This document shows, in pieces, positions 26,802-36,327 of a stretch of DNA of 64,000 nt (within the stretch, counting starts at the first letter, position 1; every line of letters starts with the position of its first letter). The DNA is from Planctomycetota bacterium (lineage in GTDB: Bacteria; Planctomycetota; UBA1135; GCA-002686595): assembly GCA_016712565.1 (NCBI GenBank), contig JADJQU010000001.1, positions 682,001-746,000 on the forward strand, read 5' to 3'. Both the position numbers and the translations under genes were made by a program. A model generated the notes under the pieces. That model was not told the DNA's origin. It saw only the letters and a list, made by a program, of their open reading frames with translations, and did no database searches.

Positions 26802-29398
26802 TCAGTGCCGGATCACGTTCAATTGCCCGGCGCGCAGTTCCACGGGGATCTCGAGCAGCACCGTGCCGAGCTGGCGCACCGCGAGGATCTTCGCCGTGTC
26901 CGGGACGGCGAAGACTCCCGTGCGCCTCCCGCCCTGGAAGGAGGCCCGCAGGTCCAGGCCGGGCGGCGCGCCGTCGACCGCCAGGCCGCGGCCGTCGATC
27001 GCCACCACATCGGTGGGGGTCGCTCCGGCTTCCAAGGCGTGCTCGGAAAGCTCGATCCGCGCGAAGCACACTCCCGCCACGACGACCACCGCGTCCTCGA
27101 CGGAGCCCTCCCCGCCGAGGAAGGTGTAGCCCCGGAACCACCTCGCGGAGGGGGGCAGGGCCTCGACGCGGTGCGCCTCCGGCGCCACATTGCGGAATTC
27201 GAAGCGTCCCTCCGCGTCGGAGATCCGCTCCAGGGAAGTCCCCACCACGTTCCACAGACTGCCCTCCGGAGAACGGAACTCCGCGATGTCCACGCTGAGC
27301 GCCACTCGCGCACCCGCCACCGGAGCGCCCGTGGAATCCACCACGCGCCCGAAGACGTTGCGGCCCGCGGACGTGTCGATTGTGATCAGCACCTCGTTGG
27401 GGGCCTCTTCCTGGATCGTGACCTGCTGGGGTGACGCCCAGCCCAGACTGGCGCGGTCGAACGCGACCACGCGGTAGCTGCGCGTCGAGAGCTCGCTGAT
27501 CCTGAAGCGTCCCTGGTCGTCGACGTTCACGTGCTCCCCGACGCCGCGGCCCGCGGCCAGGGCCTCCCAGTTGTATTCCGCGAACGGATCGAGGGCGGCC
27601 TCCGACCTGCGGTGATGCCCCAGGGAGTTGGATCGAGCAGGTCCACCCAGGCGTGGGGGAGCGGAGCTCTGTGCTGATCCACCACGCGCCCGGAGAGCGC
27701 GGGGGCCCGCTGCCGGAGGTGCAGCACCAGGGGCGTGGGCCAGCTTTCGGCCTGTCTTGGATCGCCGGTGGGTTCCAGCACCACCGTCCTGAGGCCGGGC
27801 GCCGAGGCGGAGAGGATCACCGCGCTGTCCTTGGTCTGGATCCCCACCGCGAAGGCGCCCGCCGCGTCCGTGCGCACGACGCCGAAGCGCATGCGCTCCA
27901 GCCGAGACGCGGGTCTGGCCGGCGCCACGTCGACGAACGCACCCGCCAGGGGCCGGCCGTCCTGGTCCAGCACCCGGCCGCGCAAGACCAGGGCCGGCCG
28001 ATCCTGACCCGTGCCCCCCGGATCGAACGGATCGAACACGATCCGACCGCCGGCGGCGCGCACCGCGGCGAGTTCCAGGTACTCGCGTTCCGCATAACCG
28101 ACGCGGCTCACCTGCTCCCCGGGACTGCGCGAGCGCGGCGCGTCCTCGATGCGGTATCGGCCCTGTTCGTCGGTCAACGCCGCCCGCGCGAAGGCCGAGT
28201 CCTCCACGGCATGGCCGGGCACCTGCAGGGTGCCGCCGAAACTGACGATCTCCACGCGCACGCCGGGGAGCGGCAGGCCCTCGCCGTCCACGACGATTCC
28301 GGCCAGGGCCTCGCGGGGGGCGATGCACACCACCCGTTCGCTGGGCAGTGCCCGGGCGCCGTAGGGGGCCGGGCCCAGCGTGAACCAGGTCGGGCCGGCG
28401 GCCCGCAAGTGCCCCGAACCGGAGATCGCCGCCAGGGAAAAGCGGCCGTCGGGACCGCTGGTGGCGCGCGGGGCGTCCAGCAGGCGAGTCTCCCCGTCGG
28501 GCTGGGCGCCGATCTCCACCTCGGCCACCGTTTGCCCCGATTCGTCGACCACGAGGCCCTCCAGGGGCGGCTCCGCGGGTTCCGCTCGCGGCCCCGCGAC
28601 TTCGGGCCTCCCGAAGGCGGGCGTGCGCCCGGAATTCTCGCTGGGCAGGTTCTCGAGCGGCGCCTCCGCGCCCGGGCGCGGAAGCCCCGCCTCGGGCACC
28701 ACGGCGAGGGAGTCGGCGTTCCGCTCCTCGACCCTCCAGGTCCACCAGGCCCAGCCTGCCAGGGCCAGCGCGGCCGCCGTGAGGCCCAGTTTCGATGCCG
28801 TGCTCATCCAGAAGATCTCCTTGGAAGGGATGTGCTCGGGATGGACCCAGCCGGCGACCGCCGACAGCCAGCGGCCGCTTCCGCCCGCGCGGTCCAGTTG
28901 CTCCCGCAGCCGCCCGTGGGCGCGAGCCAGCCGCGACTCCACCGTCGCCGTCGGAACCGCGAGGCGCGCGGCGATCTGTCGCGGCGAAAGCCCGTCGAAG
29001 TAGCGCAGCCGCACCGTGGTGCTGTAGGGCTCCGGGAGCGCTCGCACCTCGCGGGCCAGGCATTCGACGAGTTCCAGCCGGGCCAGGGTCTCGGACTCCG
29101 GATCCACGGCCTCCCTCCGCGCGGCTTGGCGCTCCCGGGCTCTGGCCCGCCCCGCCCGCCGGCGGCGATCGAGGGCGAGGTTGCGCACCACGGCTCGCAG
29201 CCAGCGGGGCAGGTCCAGGGGCCGCCGATCCCGGGAGAGGGCGGCGGCGAAGGCGTCCTGCACCACGTCCTCGGCGGCCTGGAAGTCGCGCAGCAGCGCC
29301 CCCGCCAGGCGCCGCAGGGCGTCGCGCTCGGCCTCGAGCTCGTCGGGCGCCAGGGGCCAACCGGGCGCCCGCGGGGAGTTCATGGGGTCCATCCTCAC
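26802..29398 (-). CDS. ECF sigma factor fused to a membrane segment and carboxypeptidase-regulatory-like repeats (frameshifted near the end)
   Basis: Residues 1-185 are an ECF sigma factor: region 2 at DFQAAEDVVQDAFAAAL and WLRAVVRNLALDRRRR, region 4 at LPEPYSTTVRLRYFDGLSPRQIAARL. Without a stop the frame runs into a membrane segment (LGLTAAALALAGWAWWTW) and about 640 residues of carboxypeptidase-regulatory-like beta domains (LEGLVVDESGQTVAEVEIGA, LRGRVLDQDGRPLAGAFVDV). This suggests a membrane-tethered sigma factor with an external sensor part. However, AAGGAG stands 9 nt before an internal ATG at 28807, so two separate products are possible. A frame change at about 27600-27625 separates the last 270 residues; one missing base would explain it. 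Confidence 0.7.
28817..28822 (-). promoter_or_regulatory. internal Shine-Dalgarno site before ATG 28807
   Basis: AAGGAG on the minus strand lies 9 nt before an in-frame ATG (product MSTASKLGLTAAAL...). It is the strongest ribosome-binding site in this region and could start a separate membrane protein within the sigma-fusion frame. Confidence 0.45.
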
Positions 29399-29470
29399 GG
29401 AAGATCCACTTGCCGCAAGGCCGCGTTCCCCGGCCCCAATCCCCGAAATTCTCCCCGGGGCCCCGGCGCC

Positions 29471-32047
29471 TCAGGCCTTGGCCAGGGCGGTTTCGAGGGC
29501 CTGCACCAGTTTCTTGCCCGTGAACGGCTTCCGGAGGAAGCCGCGGGCCTCGGCCGGGGGCTCGCCGTTCGCCGTGCCGGCGTCGAAGCCGCTCATCAGC
29601 ACGACCCGCGTGCCGGGCGCGCTGCGGTGGAGCTCCGCCAGGGTTTCGGCGCCCCCCAGGCCCGGCATGGTCATGTCCAGGAGCACGAGATCGAAGCCCG
29701 GCGCCCGGCCCGCGAGCCGCAGGGCCTCGTCGCCGTCGGCCGCCGTTTCCACGCGCCAGCCCCGGCCCTCGAGCACCGTGCGCGCCACGTCGCGAACCAG
29801 GGGCTCGTCGTCCACCACCAGCACGCTGACGCGGGTCTCGCCCGCCCCAGCGGCCGCGGGGCCGTGCTCGGGCCGCGGGGTGTCGGTCGTCGAGTCGCCT
29901 TCGGCCTCGGGCCCCGACGGACCGGCCTGGAGCGCGCGGGCGGGCGGGAACAGGATCAGGAAGCGCGTGCCCGCCCCGGGTCGCGACGTGACCTTCACGG
30001 CACCCCGATGGCGCTGCATGGTCTTCAGCACCACGGCGAGCCCCAGGCCGCGGCCGGCGAACTTGGTGGTGAAGAACGGATCGAAGATGCGCTGCAGGGT
30101 CTCCTCGTCCATGCCCGAGCCCGTGTCCTCGACCTCGAGGAAGACGTACTCGCCGGAGGGCAGATCGGTGGGGACGTAGGTGCGCGCGAGGTAGGCGGCC
30201 TCGAAGTGCCGCAGGCCCGACCGCACGTGGATGTCGCCGCCGGAATCCGGCAGGGCGTCCGAGGCGTTGGTCAGGAGGTTCATGGCGAGCTGCCGCACCA
30301 GCGTGCCGTCGCCGCGGATCGAGGTCGCGGCGGCATGCAAGTCCAGGCTCACGCGCGCGCTGGGCTTCAGGGCCGTCTTGACCAGCCCCAGCATTTCCAC
30401 CACCAGGCTGTCGATGTCGATGGTCTCTTCCGCGAGGCGCGCCTTGCCCGCGTAGGCCAGGAGCTGCTGGGTCAGTTCCGCCGCGCGCAGGGTGGCGCCC
30501 TCGGCCGTGCGCAGGTAGCGCTCGGCCCGCACCGCGTCGGTCAAGTTCGCGCGGGCCAGTTCCAGGTTGCCCACGACGCCGCCCATCAGGTTGTTGAAGT
30601 CGTGGGCGATGCCCCCGGCGAGCACCCCCAGGCCCTCCAGCTTGCGCGATTGGAAGAGCTGGGCCTCCAGCCGCTGGCGCTCCTCCTCCGCGACGCGCTG
30701 TTCGGTCACGTCCAGGAGCAGCCCCTGGCACAGGACGCCCTCCGGAGTCTCCAGCGGCGTCACCAGCCAGTGGATCCAGCGATAGCGCCCGTCACCGGCC
30801 CGCAGGCGGAACTCCACGTCGAAGCGCGACTGCTCCGCCCGCGAACGCCGCGCGGCCTCGGCGAAGCGTTTCTGGTCCTCGGGGTGGATGCGATCCTGGA
30901 TCGCGGTCCAGTCCTCGTCCAGGCGCAGGAAGGGGAACGGAACGCGCCATTCCTGCGCGCGCGGGCTCTCGTAGCGCAGCGTGCGCGTGCCGTCCCGGCC
31001 CCAATGGTGGGTGTAAATCAGAGCGGGCATGCTCTCCGCGATGGCACGGTACATGGCCTCGCTCTCCCGCAGCAGCTCGGCCTGGCGGGCGAGGCGGCGG
31101 CGCAGGACCCACTGGCTCACCAGGCCCGCGCTGGTGATCGCCAGGAGCGTCGCGCCCGCGCCGAAGATCATCTCCCGCGTGAGGTAGGTGGGGTGGGGCC
31201 GCGGCTGATAGCGCTCCAGCCAATGGTCGTAGAGCCGGTCCCACTGGCCGCCGTCACGCACCAGGGCCAGACCCTTGTTCATGTCGAACAACAGGTCCTC
31301 GTTGCCCTTGGCCACCGCCAGCGCGAAGGCCCGCGAAGCCGTGTCGTCCTCGATGCGGCGGTCCACCAGGCCGGTGATGCCGTTGGACTCGATCGCCGAG
31401 CGACCGGCGAGTTGGGTGGTGACGCAGTAGTCGGCCTGGTCCTTGAGCACCATGTCCAGGGCGGGATTGAGCTGTCCGGCGAAGGCCAGGGGCACGCCGT
31501 TTTCCACGCACCAGCGGTGGGCGATGCCGTCGCGGGCCACGGTGACGCGGGCCCCGGCCAGTTGCTCCGGCGTGGTGGCCGCCGGAGTGTCGAGCCGCGA
31601 GAACACGGCGCAGTGGGTGATCAGGATCGGTCCGGTGAAGTCGACCACCGTCAGGCGTTCCTCGGTGATCGACAGGGGGCTCACCAGATCCACGCGCCCG
31701 GTCCCCAGGGCTTCGACCGCCTCGTCCGCGTTGGCGATGGGAATGAACACGACCTCCAGGTCCACGGCCGCCGCCGCGGCGCTCACCAGGTCCGCGGCGA
31801 AGCCCACGGCCTTGCCGTGCTCGTCCCGGCGCAGGAGCCCGCGAACCCAGCCGGGGTCGGAAAGGCCCACGACGATGCGATCCCCTGGAAAGCGGTGCAG
31901 CGGGTCCCGGGGAGCCGCGTCCGTGGGCGCCGCTTGCGGGGCGGGGCTGCCGGTCGCCTGTGCGGGGGCCACGCGCCCGAAGGCCAGCAGGGCCGCGGCG
32001 CCGGCCGCGAGGAAGCAGGTGCGGAAAATCAGTGCCTGTCGCTCCAC
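29471..32047 (-). CDS. hybrid histidine kinase with periplasmic solute-binding sensor
   Basis: The 858-residue protein has a signal peptide (ALIFRTCFLAAGAAALLAFG) and a solute-binding-protein-family-3 sensor domain (GFAADLVSAAAAAVDLEVVF, VDFTGPILITHCAVF). A membrane segment follows (MIFGAGATLLAITSAGLVSQWVL), then a PAS domain (YRAIAESMPALIYTHH, LDVTEQR) and a HisKA phospho-acceptor (AGGIAHDFNNLMGG). The ATPase domain has LLTNASDAL, DTGSGM and GRGLGLAVV. The C-terminal receiver domain has VLVVDDEP and the phospho-acceptor aspartate in LLDMTMPG. It probably senses a small external molecule, such as an amino acid. GTG 32047 is chosen because a TAGAGT hexamer lies 8 nt upstream. It is divergent from the orphan E1-alpha gene. 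Confidence 0.88.
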   Translation of the reverse strand: MERQALIFRTCFLAAGAAALLAFGRVAPAQATGSPAPQAAPTDAAPRDPLHRFPGDRIVVGLSDPGWVRGLLRRDEHGKAVGFAADLVSAAAAAVDLEVVFIPIANADEAVEALGTGRVDLVSPLSITEERLTVVDFTGPILITHCAVFSRLDTPAATTPEQLAGARVTVARDGIAHRWCVENGVPLAFAGQLNPALDMVLKDQADYCVTTQLAGRSAIESNGITGLVDRRIEDDTASRAFALAVAKGNEDLLFDMNKGLALVRDGGQWDRLYDHWLERYQPRPHPTYLTREMIFGAGATLLAITSAGLVSQWVLRRRLARQAELLRESEAMYRAIAESMPALIYTHHWGRDGTRTLRYESPRAQEWRVPFPFLRLDEDWTAIQDRIHPEDQKRFAEAARRSRAEQSRFDVEFRLRAGDGRYRWIHWLVTPLETPEGVLCQGLLLDVTEQRVAEEERQRLEAQLFQSRKLEGLGVLAGGIAHDFNNLMGGVVGNLELARANLTDAVRAERYLRTAEGATLRAAELTQQLLAYAGKARLAEETIDIDSLVVEMLGLVKTALKPSARVSLDLHAAATSIRGDGTLVRQLAMNLLTNASDALPDSGGDIHVRSGLRHFEAAYLARTYVPTDLPSGEYVFLEVEDTGSGMDEETLQRIFDPFFTTKFAGRGLGLAVVLKTMQRHRGAVKVTSRPGAGTRFLILFPPARALQAGPSGPEAEGDSTTDTPRPEHGPAAAGAGETRVSVLVVDDEPLVRDVARTVLEGRGWRVETAADGDEALRLAGRAPGFDLVLLDMTMPGLGGAETLAELHRSAPGTRVVLMSGFDAGTANGEPPAEARGFLRKPFTGKKLVQALETALAKA

Positions 32048-32055
32048 TGGGATGC

Positions 32056-32061
32056 ACTCTA
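32056..32061 (-). promoter_or_regulatory. -10-like hexamer of the histidine kinase gene
   Basis: TAGAGT, preceded by GC, ends 8 nt before GTG 32047 on the minus strand. It fits the short-leader promoter pattern of this window and argues against longer start choices that would run through it. Confidence 0.42.
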
Positions 32062-32146
32062 GCACCCGAATTCCGGCACCGTGCAGCGTGCGCGCGAGCC
32101 GCTGGCCGACGGTGGACCTGGCGCCCGACGGCGGCCCCTGGGACGG

Positions 32147-32152
32147 TATGAT
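32147..32152 (+). promoter_or_regulatory. -10-like hexamer of the orphan E1-alpha gene
   Basis: TATGAT ends 10 nt before the ATG at 32163 and is preceded by GG. No Shine-Dalgarno sequence follows. Confidence 0.45.
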
Positions 32153-32162
32153 TCCGCACTCC

Positions 32163-33263
32163 ATGCCGACCCACAGCGAGTCCTCCCAGGCAGTCGCCAG
32201 CCGCTCCGCGACGCCCTCCCCGGAGGTGCAAAGGAGCCTCTTGGTGGACATGCTGCGCGTGCGCTGCGTCGATCAGCGCATGCTCAAGCTGCAGCGCGCC
32301 GGTCGCATCGGTTTCGTGGGCACGGCCCTGGGCCTGGAGGCCGCGCTGGTGGGTGCCGGCCGGGCCCTGGAGCCCCGCGACTGGCTCTGGTCGGGCCTGC
32401 GCGAAGGCGGCGCGGCCCTGGCCCGCGGCATGCCGCTGGCCGACTACATCGCGCAGATGTACTGCAACGCCAACGACACGGCCAAGGGCCGTCAGATGTG
32501 CAACCACTTCCAGCACAAGGGGACGAACTACCCCAGCTGGTCCTCGGTGATTGGCACCCAGGTTCCCCACGGCGTCGGGGCGGCCTACGCCACGAAGTTG
32601 CGCGGCGGGGGCGAGGTTCACTCGATCCACTTCGGCGACGGGGCCACGAGCTCCAACGGCTTCCACTCAGGCCTCAACCTGGCCGCGGTGTGGAAGGTGC
32701 CCGCCGTCTTCGTGTGCGTGGACAACGGCTGGGCCATCAGCGTTCCCTCGAGCGCCCAGACCGCGGCGGCCGGCTTCGCCGCCAAGGCGGAGGCCTACGG
32801 CATACCCGGCGTCACCCTCGACGGCAACGACGTCCTGGCCGTGCTGGGCGGCGTCTCCGCCGCGGTGGCTCGGGCACGGCGCGGCGAGGGGCCCACGCTG
32901 GTGGTGCTGAAGACCTACCGCATGCTCGGGCACTCGTCCTCGGACGATCCCACCAAGTACCGGGATCAGGCCGAAGTGGACGCCTGGGCCAAGCGCGATC
33001 CGGTGGAGCTCTTCGAGGCCCTGCTGCTCTCCCAGGGAGTGCTCCAGGCGGGCGAACGCGCCGCCATGGAAGCGCGCCTGTTCGCCGAGCTCGACCTCGA
33101 GATCCACACCCAGGAGGCCGCGCCTCCCATGGCCCTGCGCACCCTGGTGGAGGACGTCTACGCCGACGTGCCGCGCCACCTGCGCCAGCAGTACAACCGC
33201 TTCATCACCGTGGCCGAACGCCTGGGCCACGCCCAGAAGGGCGACGGGGCTTTTCCCCTCTGA
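32163..33263 (+). CDS. second 2-oxo-acid dehydrogenase E1 alpha subunit, orphan
   Basis: The 366-residue protein is a full-length E1-alpha with the thiamine-diphosphate motif GDGATSSNGFHSGLNLAAVW ending CVDN (the usual final NN is DN) and the loop RMLGHSSSDDPTKYRD. It shares the overall plan and the C-terminal PL ending with the operon copy at 14306. No E1-beta or E2 gene is beside it; neighbours are a histidine kinase (divergent) and a zinc-ribbon membrane protein (convergent). It could use the E1-beta of the main operon with a different substrate, or a beta subunit encoded elsewhere. ATG 32163 is preceded by a TATGAT hexamer. Confidence 0.8.
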   Translation: MPTHSESSQAVASRSATPSPEVQRSLLVDMLRVRCVDQRMLKLQRAGRIGFVGTALGLEAALVGAGRALEPRDWLWSGLREGGAALARGMPLADYIAQMYCNANDTAKGRQMCNHFQHKGTNYPSWSSVIGTQVPHGVGAAYATKLRGGGEVHSIHFGDGATSSNGFHSGLNLAAVWKVPAVFVCVDNGWAISVPSSAQTAAAGFAAKAEAYGIPGVTLDGNDVLAVLGGVSAAVARARRGEGPTLVVLKTYRMLGHSSSDDPTKYRDQAEVDAWAKRDPVELFEALLLSQGVLQAGERAAMEARLFAELDLEIHTQEAAPPMALRTLVEDVYADVPRHLRQQYNRFITVAERLGHAQKGDGAFPL

Positions 33264-33311
33264 GACCGCGGGGGCCTTCGCCCCTGCCTCTGGGCGTCTG
33301 GGCCGCGGGGG

Positions 33312-33950
33312 CTAGATCCGGCGGAAGTCGAGCATGCGCGGGCCGCGGGTGTACGCCACGCCCGCCGCGCCGTTGGCCGGGGGCTCGTACATGGAGCCTC
33401 GGCCGGTGTGCCTGAACTCGCCTTCGCTGCCGTCCTCGAAGCGGATCTTGAAGATGTACGTGGTCGAGCCGACGCCGCCCTTCTCGTTGGTCTCGCTGCG
33501 GCGGTCGAGCACGTAGGCGGCGCGCTTGAGCATCGGCGCGCGGCGGTGTTCGGAGCGCGCGGCGCCGGCCAGGATCAGCGAGAGGAAACCCAGGGCCGCC
33601 AGGGTCGCCGGCACCGCGATCACCACGGGCATCACTCCAGCGCCGGCGTAGAACGTCCAGGCGACCCACAGGCCGAGGAGCAGGGCCAGGGAGAGCGCCC
33701 AGGCGGCGCGCACGGAGTGGCCGTGGGCCCTGCGTTCGAAGTGCGGATCGCTCGGCGCCCAGGTCATGGCCGCGGCGAAGTCCGCGTGGACCTTGACCTT
33801 GGCGAGGCGCTTCTGCGTCTCGTCGTTGGGGACTTCCACGGGCCCGACCCGCAGCGGGCTCGCGCAGTAGGCGCAGAGCGACAGTTCGGGCCGTTCGAGC
33901 TTGACCCCGCAGGTGGGGCAGTGGGTGAGGGTTGCGGTTGTGGTGGCCAT
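33312..33950 (-). CDS. zinc-ribbon membrane protein with DUF2500-like domain
   Basis: The 212-residue protein starts with a zinc ribbon (CPTCGVKL...CAYCASPL) and has two membrane segments (AWALSLALLLGLWVAWTFYAG and PVVIAVPATLAALGFLSLILAG). It ends in a small beta domain (YIFKIRFEDGSEGEFRHTG, YEPPANGAAGVAYTRGPRMLDFRRI) that resembles DUF2500. The domain is predicted to be cytoplasmic or periplasmic depending on topology, and its role is unknown. The gene stands alone, convergent with E1-alpha and divergent from the ligase gene. Confidence 0.55.
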   Translation of the reverse strand: MATTTATLTHCPTCGVKLERPELSLCAYCASPLRVGPVEVPNDETQKRLAKVKVHADFAAAMTWAPSDPHFERRAHGHSVRAAWALSLALLLGLWVAWTFYAGAGVMPVVIAVPATLAALGFLSLILAGAARSEHRRAPMLKRAAYVLDRRSETNEKGGVGSTTYIFKIRFEDGSEGEFRHTGRGSMYEPPANGAAGVAYTRGPRMLDFRRI

Positions 33951-33969
33951 CGCTTGGATTCAGCCCCAG

Positions 33970-33975
33970 AGTGTA
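33970..33975 (-). promoter_or_regulatory. possible -10 hexamer of the zinc-ribbon gene
   Basis: TACACT, preceded by GG, ends 19 nt before the ATG at 33950 on the minus strand. Confidence 0.3.
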
Positions 33976-34019
33976 CCGCGCAGGGGAGGGTTGGCCGGGG
34001 GCCTGCGCGGAAGGCCGGG

Positions 34020-34041
34020 GGGCGGTAGAACATTACCGCCC
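34020..34041 (+). promoter_or_regulatory. inverted repeat in the leader of the formate-tetrahydrofolate ligase gene
   Basis: GGGCGGTA (34020-34027) and TACCGCCC (34034-34041) form a perfect 8-bp stem with a 6-nt loop. It ends 21 nt before the ATG and just before the GGAGG ribosome-binding site. It could be an operator or an mRNA hairpin that affects translation. Confidence 0.4.
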
Positions 34042-34062
34042 ATCCACCTGGAGGAATCGTCC

Positions 34063-35767
34063 ATGTCACCCGAAGCAGTCATCCCCGCGGCGCCGGCCCT
34101 CTCCGACATCGAAATCGCGCGCGCGGCCACCCCCCGGCCCATCGTGGAGATCGCCCGGGGGCTCAAGATCCCCGAGGCCGAGCTGGTCCCCTACGGCCAC
34201 ACCAAGGCCAAGCTGTCCCTGGCCTGGTGCGAAAAGCTGCGCTCGGCTCCGAGGGGCAAGCTGGTGCTCGTGACCGCGATTTCGCCCACCCCGGCGGGGG
34301 AGGGCAAGACCACCACCACGGTGGGGCTCGGCGACGCCCTCAACCGCATCGGCAAGCGCGCCGTGATCTGCCTGCGCGAGCCGTCGCTCGGCCCCTGCTT
34401 CGGCATGAAGGGCGGCGCGGCGGGGGGCGGTCGCGCCCAGGTGATTCCCATGGAGGACATCAACCTGCACTTCACCGGCGACTTCCATGCCATCACCGCC
34501 GCCCACAACCTCCTGGCGGCGATCGTCGACAACCACCTGCACCAGGGCAACGCCCTGGGCATCGACCCGCGTCGCATCACCTGGAGGCGCGTGCTCGACG
34601 TCAACGACCGCGCCCTGCGCGACATCGTGATCGGGCTGGGCGGCACGGGCAACGGCGTGCCGCGGGAGTCTGGATTCGACATCACCGCCGCCAGCGAGGT
34701 GATGGCCGTGCTGGCCCTGTCCGCCTCCCTGTCCGACCTGCGCGAGCGCCTCGGGCGCATGATCGTGGGCGAGACCTATGGGAAGAAGCGCGTCACGGCG
34801 GCCGACCTCAAGGCCGAGGGCGCGCTGACGACGCTCCTGCGCGACGCCCTGATGCCCAATCTGGTGCAGACCCTGGAGAACAACCCGGCCTTCGTGCACG
34901 CCGGCCCCTTCGCCAACATCGCCCACGGCTGCAACAGCGTGATCGCCACCCAGGTGGGGCTCGGCCTGGGCGAGTACGCCATCACCGAGGCCGGATTCGG
35001 CGCCGATCTGGGCGCGGAAAAGTTCTTCGACATCAAGTGCCGCGCCGCGGGCCTCGCGCCGGCGGCCGTGGTGCTCGTGGCCACGGTGCGCGCGCTCAAG
35101 TACCAGGCGGGTGTGGAGCTCAAGGAGCTCAGCAAGCCCGACGCCGCGGCCCTGACGCGCGGCATCGAGCACCTGGAGAAGCACGTGCAGAACCTGCGCG
35201 GCTACGGCGTGCCGGTGGTGGTGGCCCTCAACGCCTTCACCAGCGACACCCAGGAAGAGGCCCAAGCCCTGCTTTCCGCCCAGGAACGGCTGGGCGTGCG
35301 CGTCGTGCGCTGCGACCACTGGGCCCGCGGCGGCGCAGGGCGCGGAGGAACTGGCCCGCGCGGTGGTGGTCGAGGTGGAGTCGGGGGCGGCCGATTTTCG
35401 GCCCCTGTACCCCTCGCACCTCAGCCTGTTCGAGAAGATCGAGAAGGTGGCCCGCGACATCTACGGCGCCGACAGCGTTTCCGCCGAGCCGCGCATCAAG
35501 GAGAAGCTCAAGAAGTTCGAGGCCGAAGGCTTCGGCCACCTGCCGGTGTGCATGGCGAAGACCCAGTATTCGTTCACCACGGATCCCACGCGCCGCGGCC
35601 GGCCCCGCGGGTTCCAGATCCCCTTGCGCGACGTGGAAGTGCGCGCCGGCGCGGGTTTCGTGCTGGTGCTCACCGGCGAGATCATGACCATGCCCGGCCT
35701 GCCCAAGGTGCCCGCCGCGGAGTCCATCGACGTCGACGGGCTGGGGCGCATTCAAGGACTCTTCTAG
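34063..35767 (+). CDS. fhs: formate-tetrahydrofolate ligase, one frameshift
   Basis: The enzyme makes 10-formyltetrahydrofolate from formate, tetrahydrofolate and ATP. The N-terminal part shows the nucleotide loop TPAGEGKTTTTVGLGDAL, EPSLGPCFGMKGGAAGGG and NLHFTGDFHAITAAHNLL. The C-terminal part shows YPSHLSLFEKIEKVARDIYG and TGEIMTMPGLPKVPAAESIDVD. The frame changes at 35325-35340 in a GC-rich CGGCGGCGCA stretch (one base too many or two too few); the joined product is about 568 residues, normal for the family. GGAGG precedes the ATG. The stop codon overlaps the stop of the convergent TPR gene at the palindrome CTAG. Sequence error is more likely than loss of a core enzyme. Confidence 0.92.
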
Positions 35768-36327
35768 GGGCGTCCTCCGCCCCGCTCCGCCGCCCACTCT
35801 CGCCAGGCCCTATTCTCGCCTGCCATAGCGATCTCCTTGAACCACGCCGCGAGCTGCGGCTCGTCCTTCCCCGCGCGCACGGCGAGGACGGCGGCGCCGT
35901 GCATCGCCGCGATCGAGCCGGGCTGGACTTCGAGGGCGGCCTTGTAGGCGTCCATGGCGTCGTCGGCGCGCCCAGCGCGTTCGAGCGTGATCGCGAGGTT
36001 GATGCGCGGGTCGGCGCTGGCGGGGAGCAGTTTTCTCGCCCACTCGAACTCGCTGGCTGCCTCGTAGAGCTCGCCGCGGGCCAGGTGAAGCACCCCGAGG
36101 TTGTTGTGCGCGGGGCCGAAGAAGAGGTCGCGCGCGAGCGCCTCGCGCAGCAGCGCCTCCGCAGCCTTCGGATCGGTGTCGAGCTGCGCGGCGGCTTCGC
36201 GGTTCAGCGCCTCTGCCGCACTCGTGTCCCGTCGTGCCGCGTCCTGCGAGGCATAGGGTCCCCCAGGCTTCGAGCCGGCGCAGCTCGCGGCCAGGGCCAG
36301 GACAACAGCAACGACGAAGCCCCTCAC
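35764..36327 (-). CDS. TPR-repeat lipoprotein
   Basis: The 187-residue product has a lipoprotein signal (FVVAVVLALAASC) and three or so tetratricopeptide repeats (AEALLREALARDLFFGPAHNNLGVLHLARG, then ASADPRINLAITLERAG, then AALEVQPGSIAAMHGAAV). The GTG start overlaps the stop of the secretin gene (GTGA), so the two are translationally coupled. In type II secretion and type IV pilus systems, small TPR lipoproteins (PilF/PilW-like pilotins) help assemble the secretin, and this is a reasonable role by context. The gene is convergent with fhs. Confidence 0.7.
   Translation of the reverse strand: MRGFVVAVVLALAASCAGSKPGGPYASQDAARRDTSAAEALNREAAAQLDTDPKAAEALLREALARDLFFGPAHNNLGVLHLARGELYEAASEFEWARKLLPASADPRINLAITLERAGRADDAMDAYKAALEVQPGSIAAMHGAAVLAVRAGKDEPQLAAWFKEIAMAGENRAWREWAAERGGGRP

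Noticed and set aside
27653..32062. A 1469-codon open frame on the plus strand
   Set aside because: It is the antisense shadow of the sigma-fusion and histidine kinase genes, which have recognisable domains in the opposite frame. Long antisense frames are normal in very GC-rich DNA.
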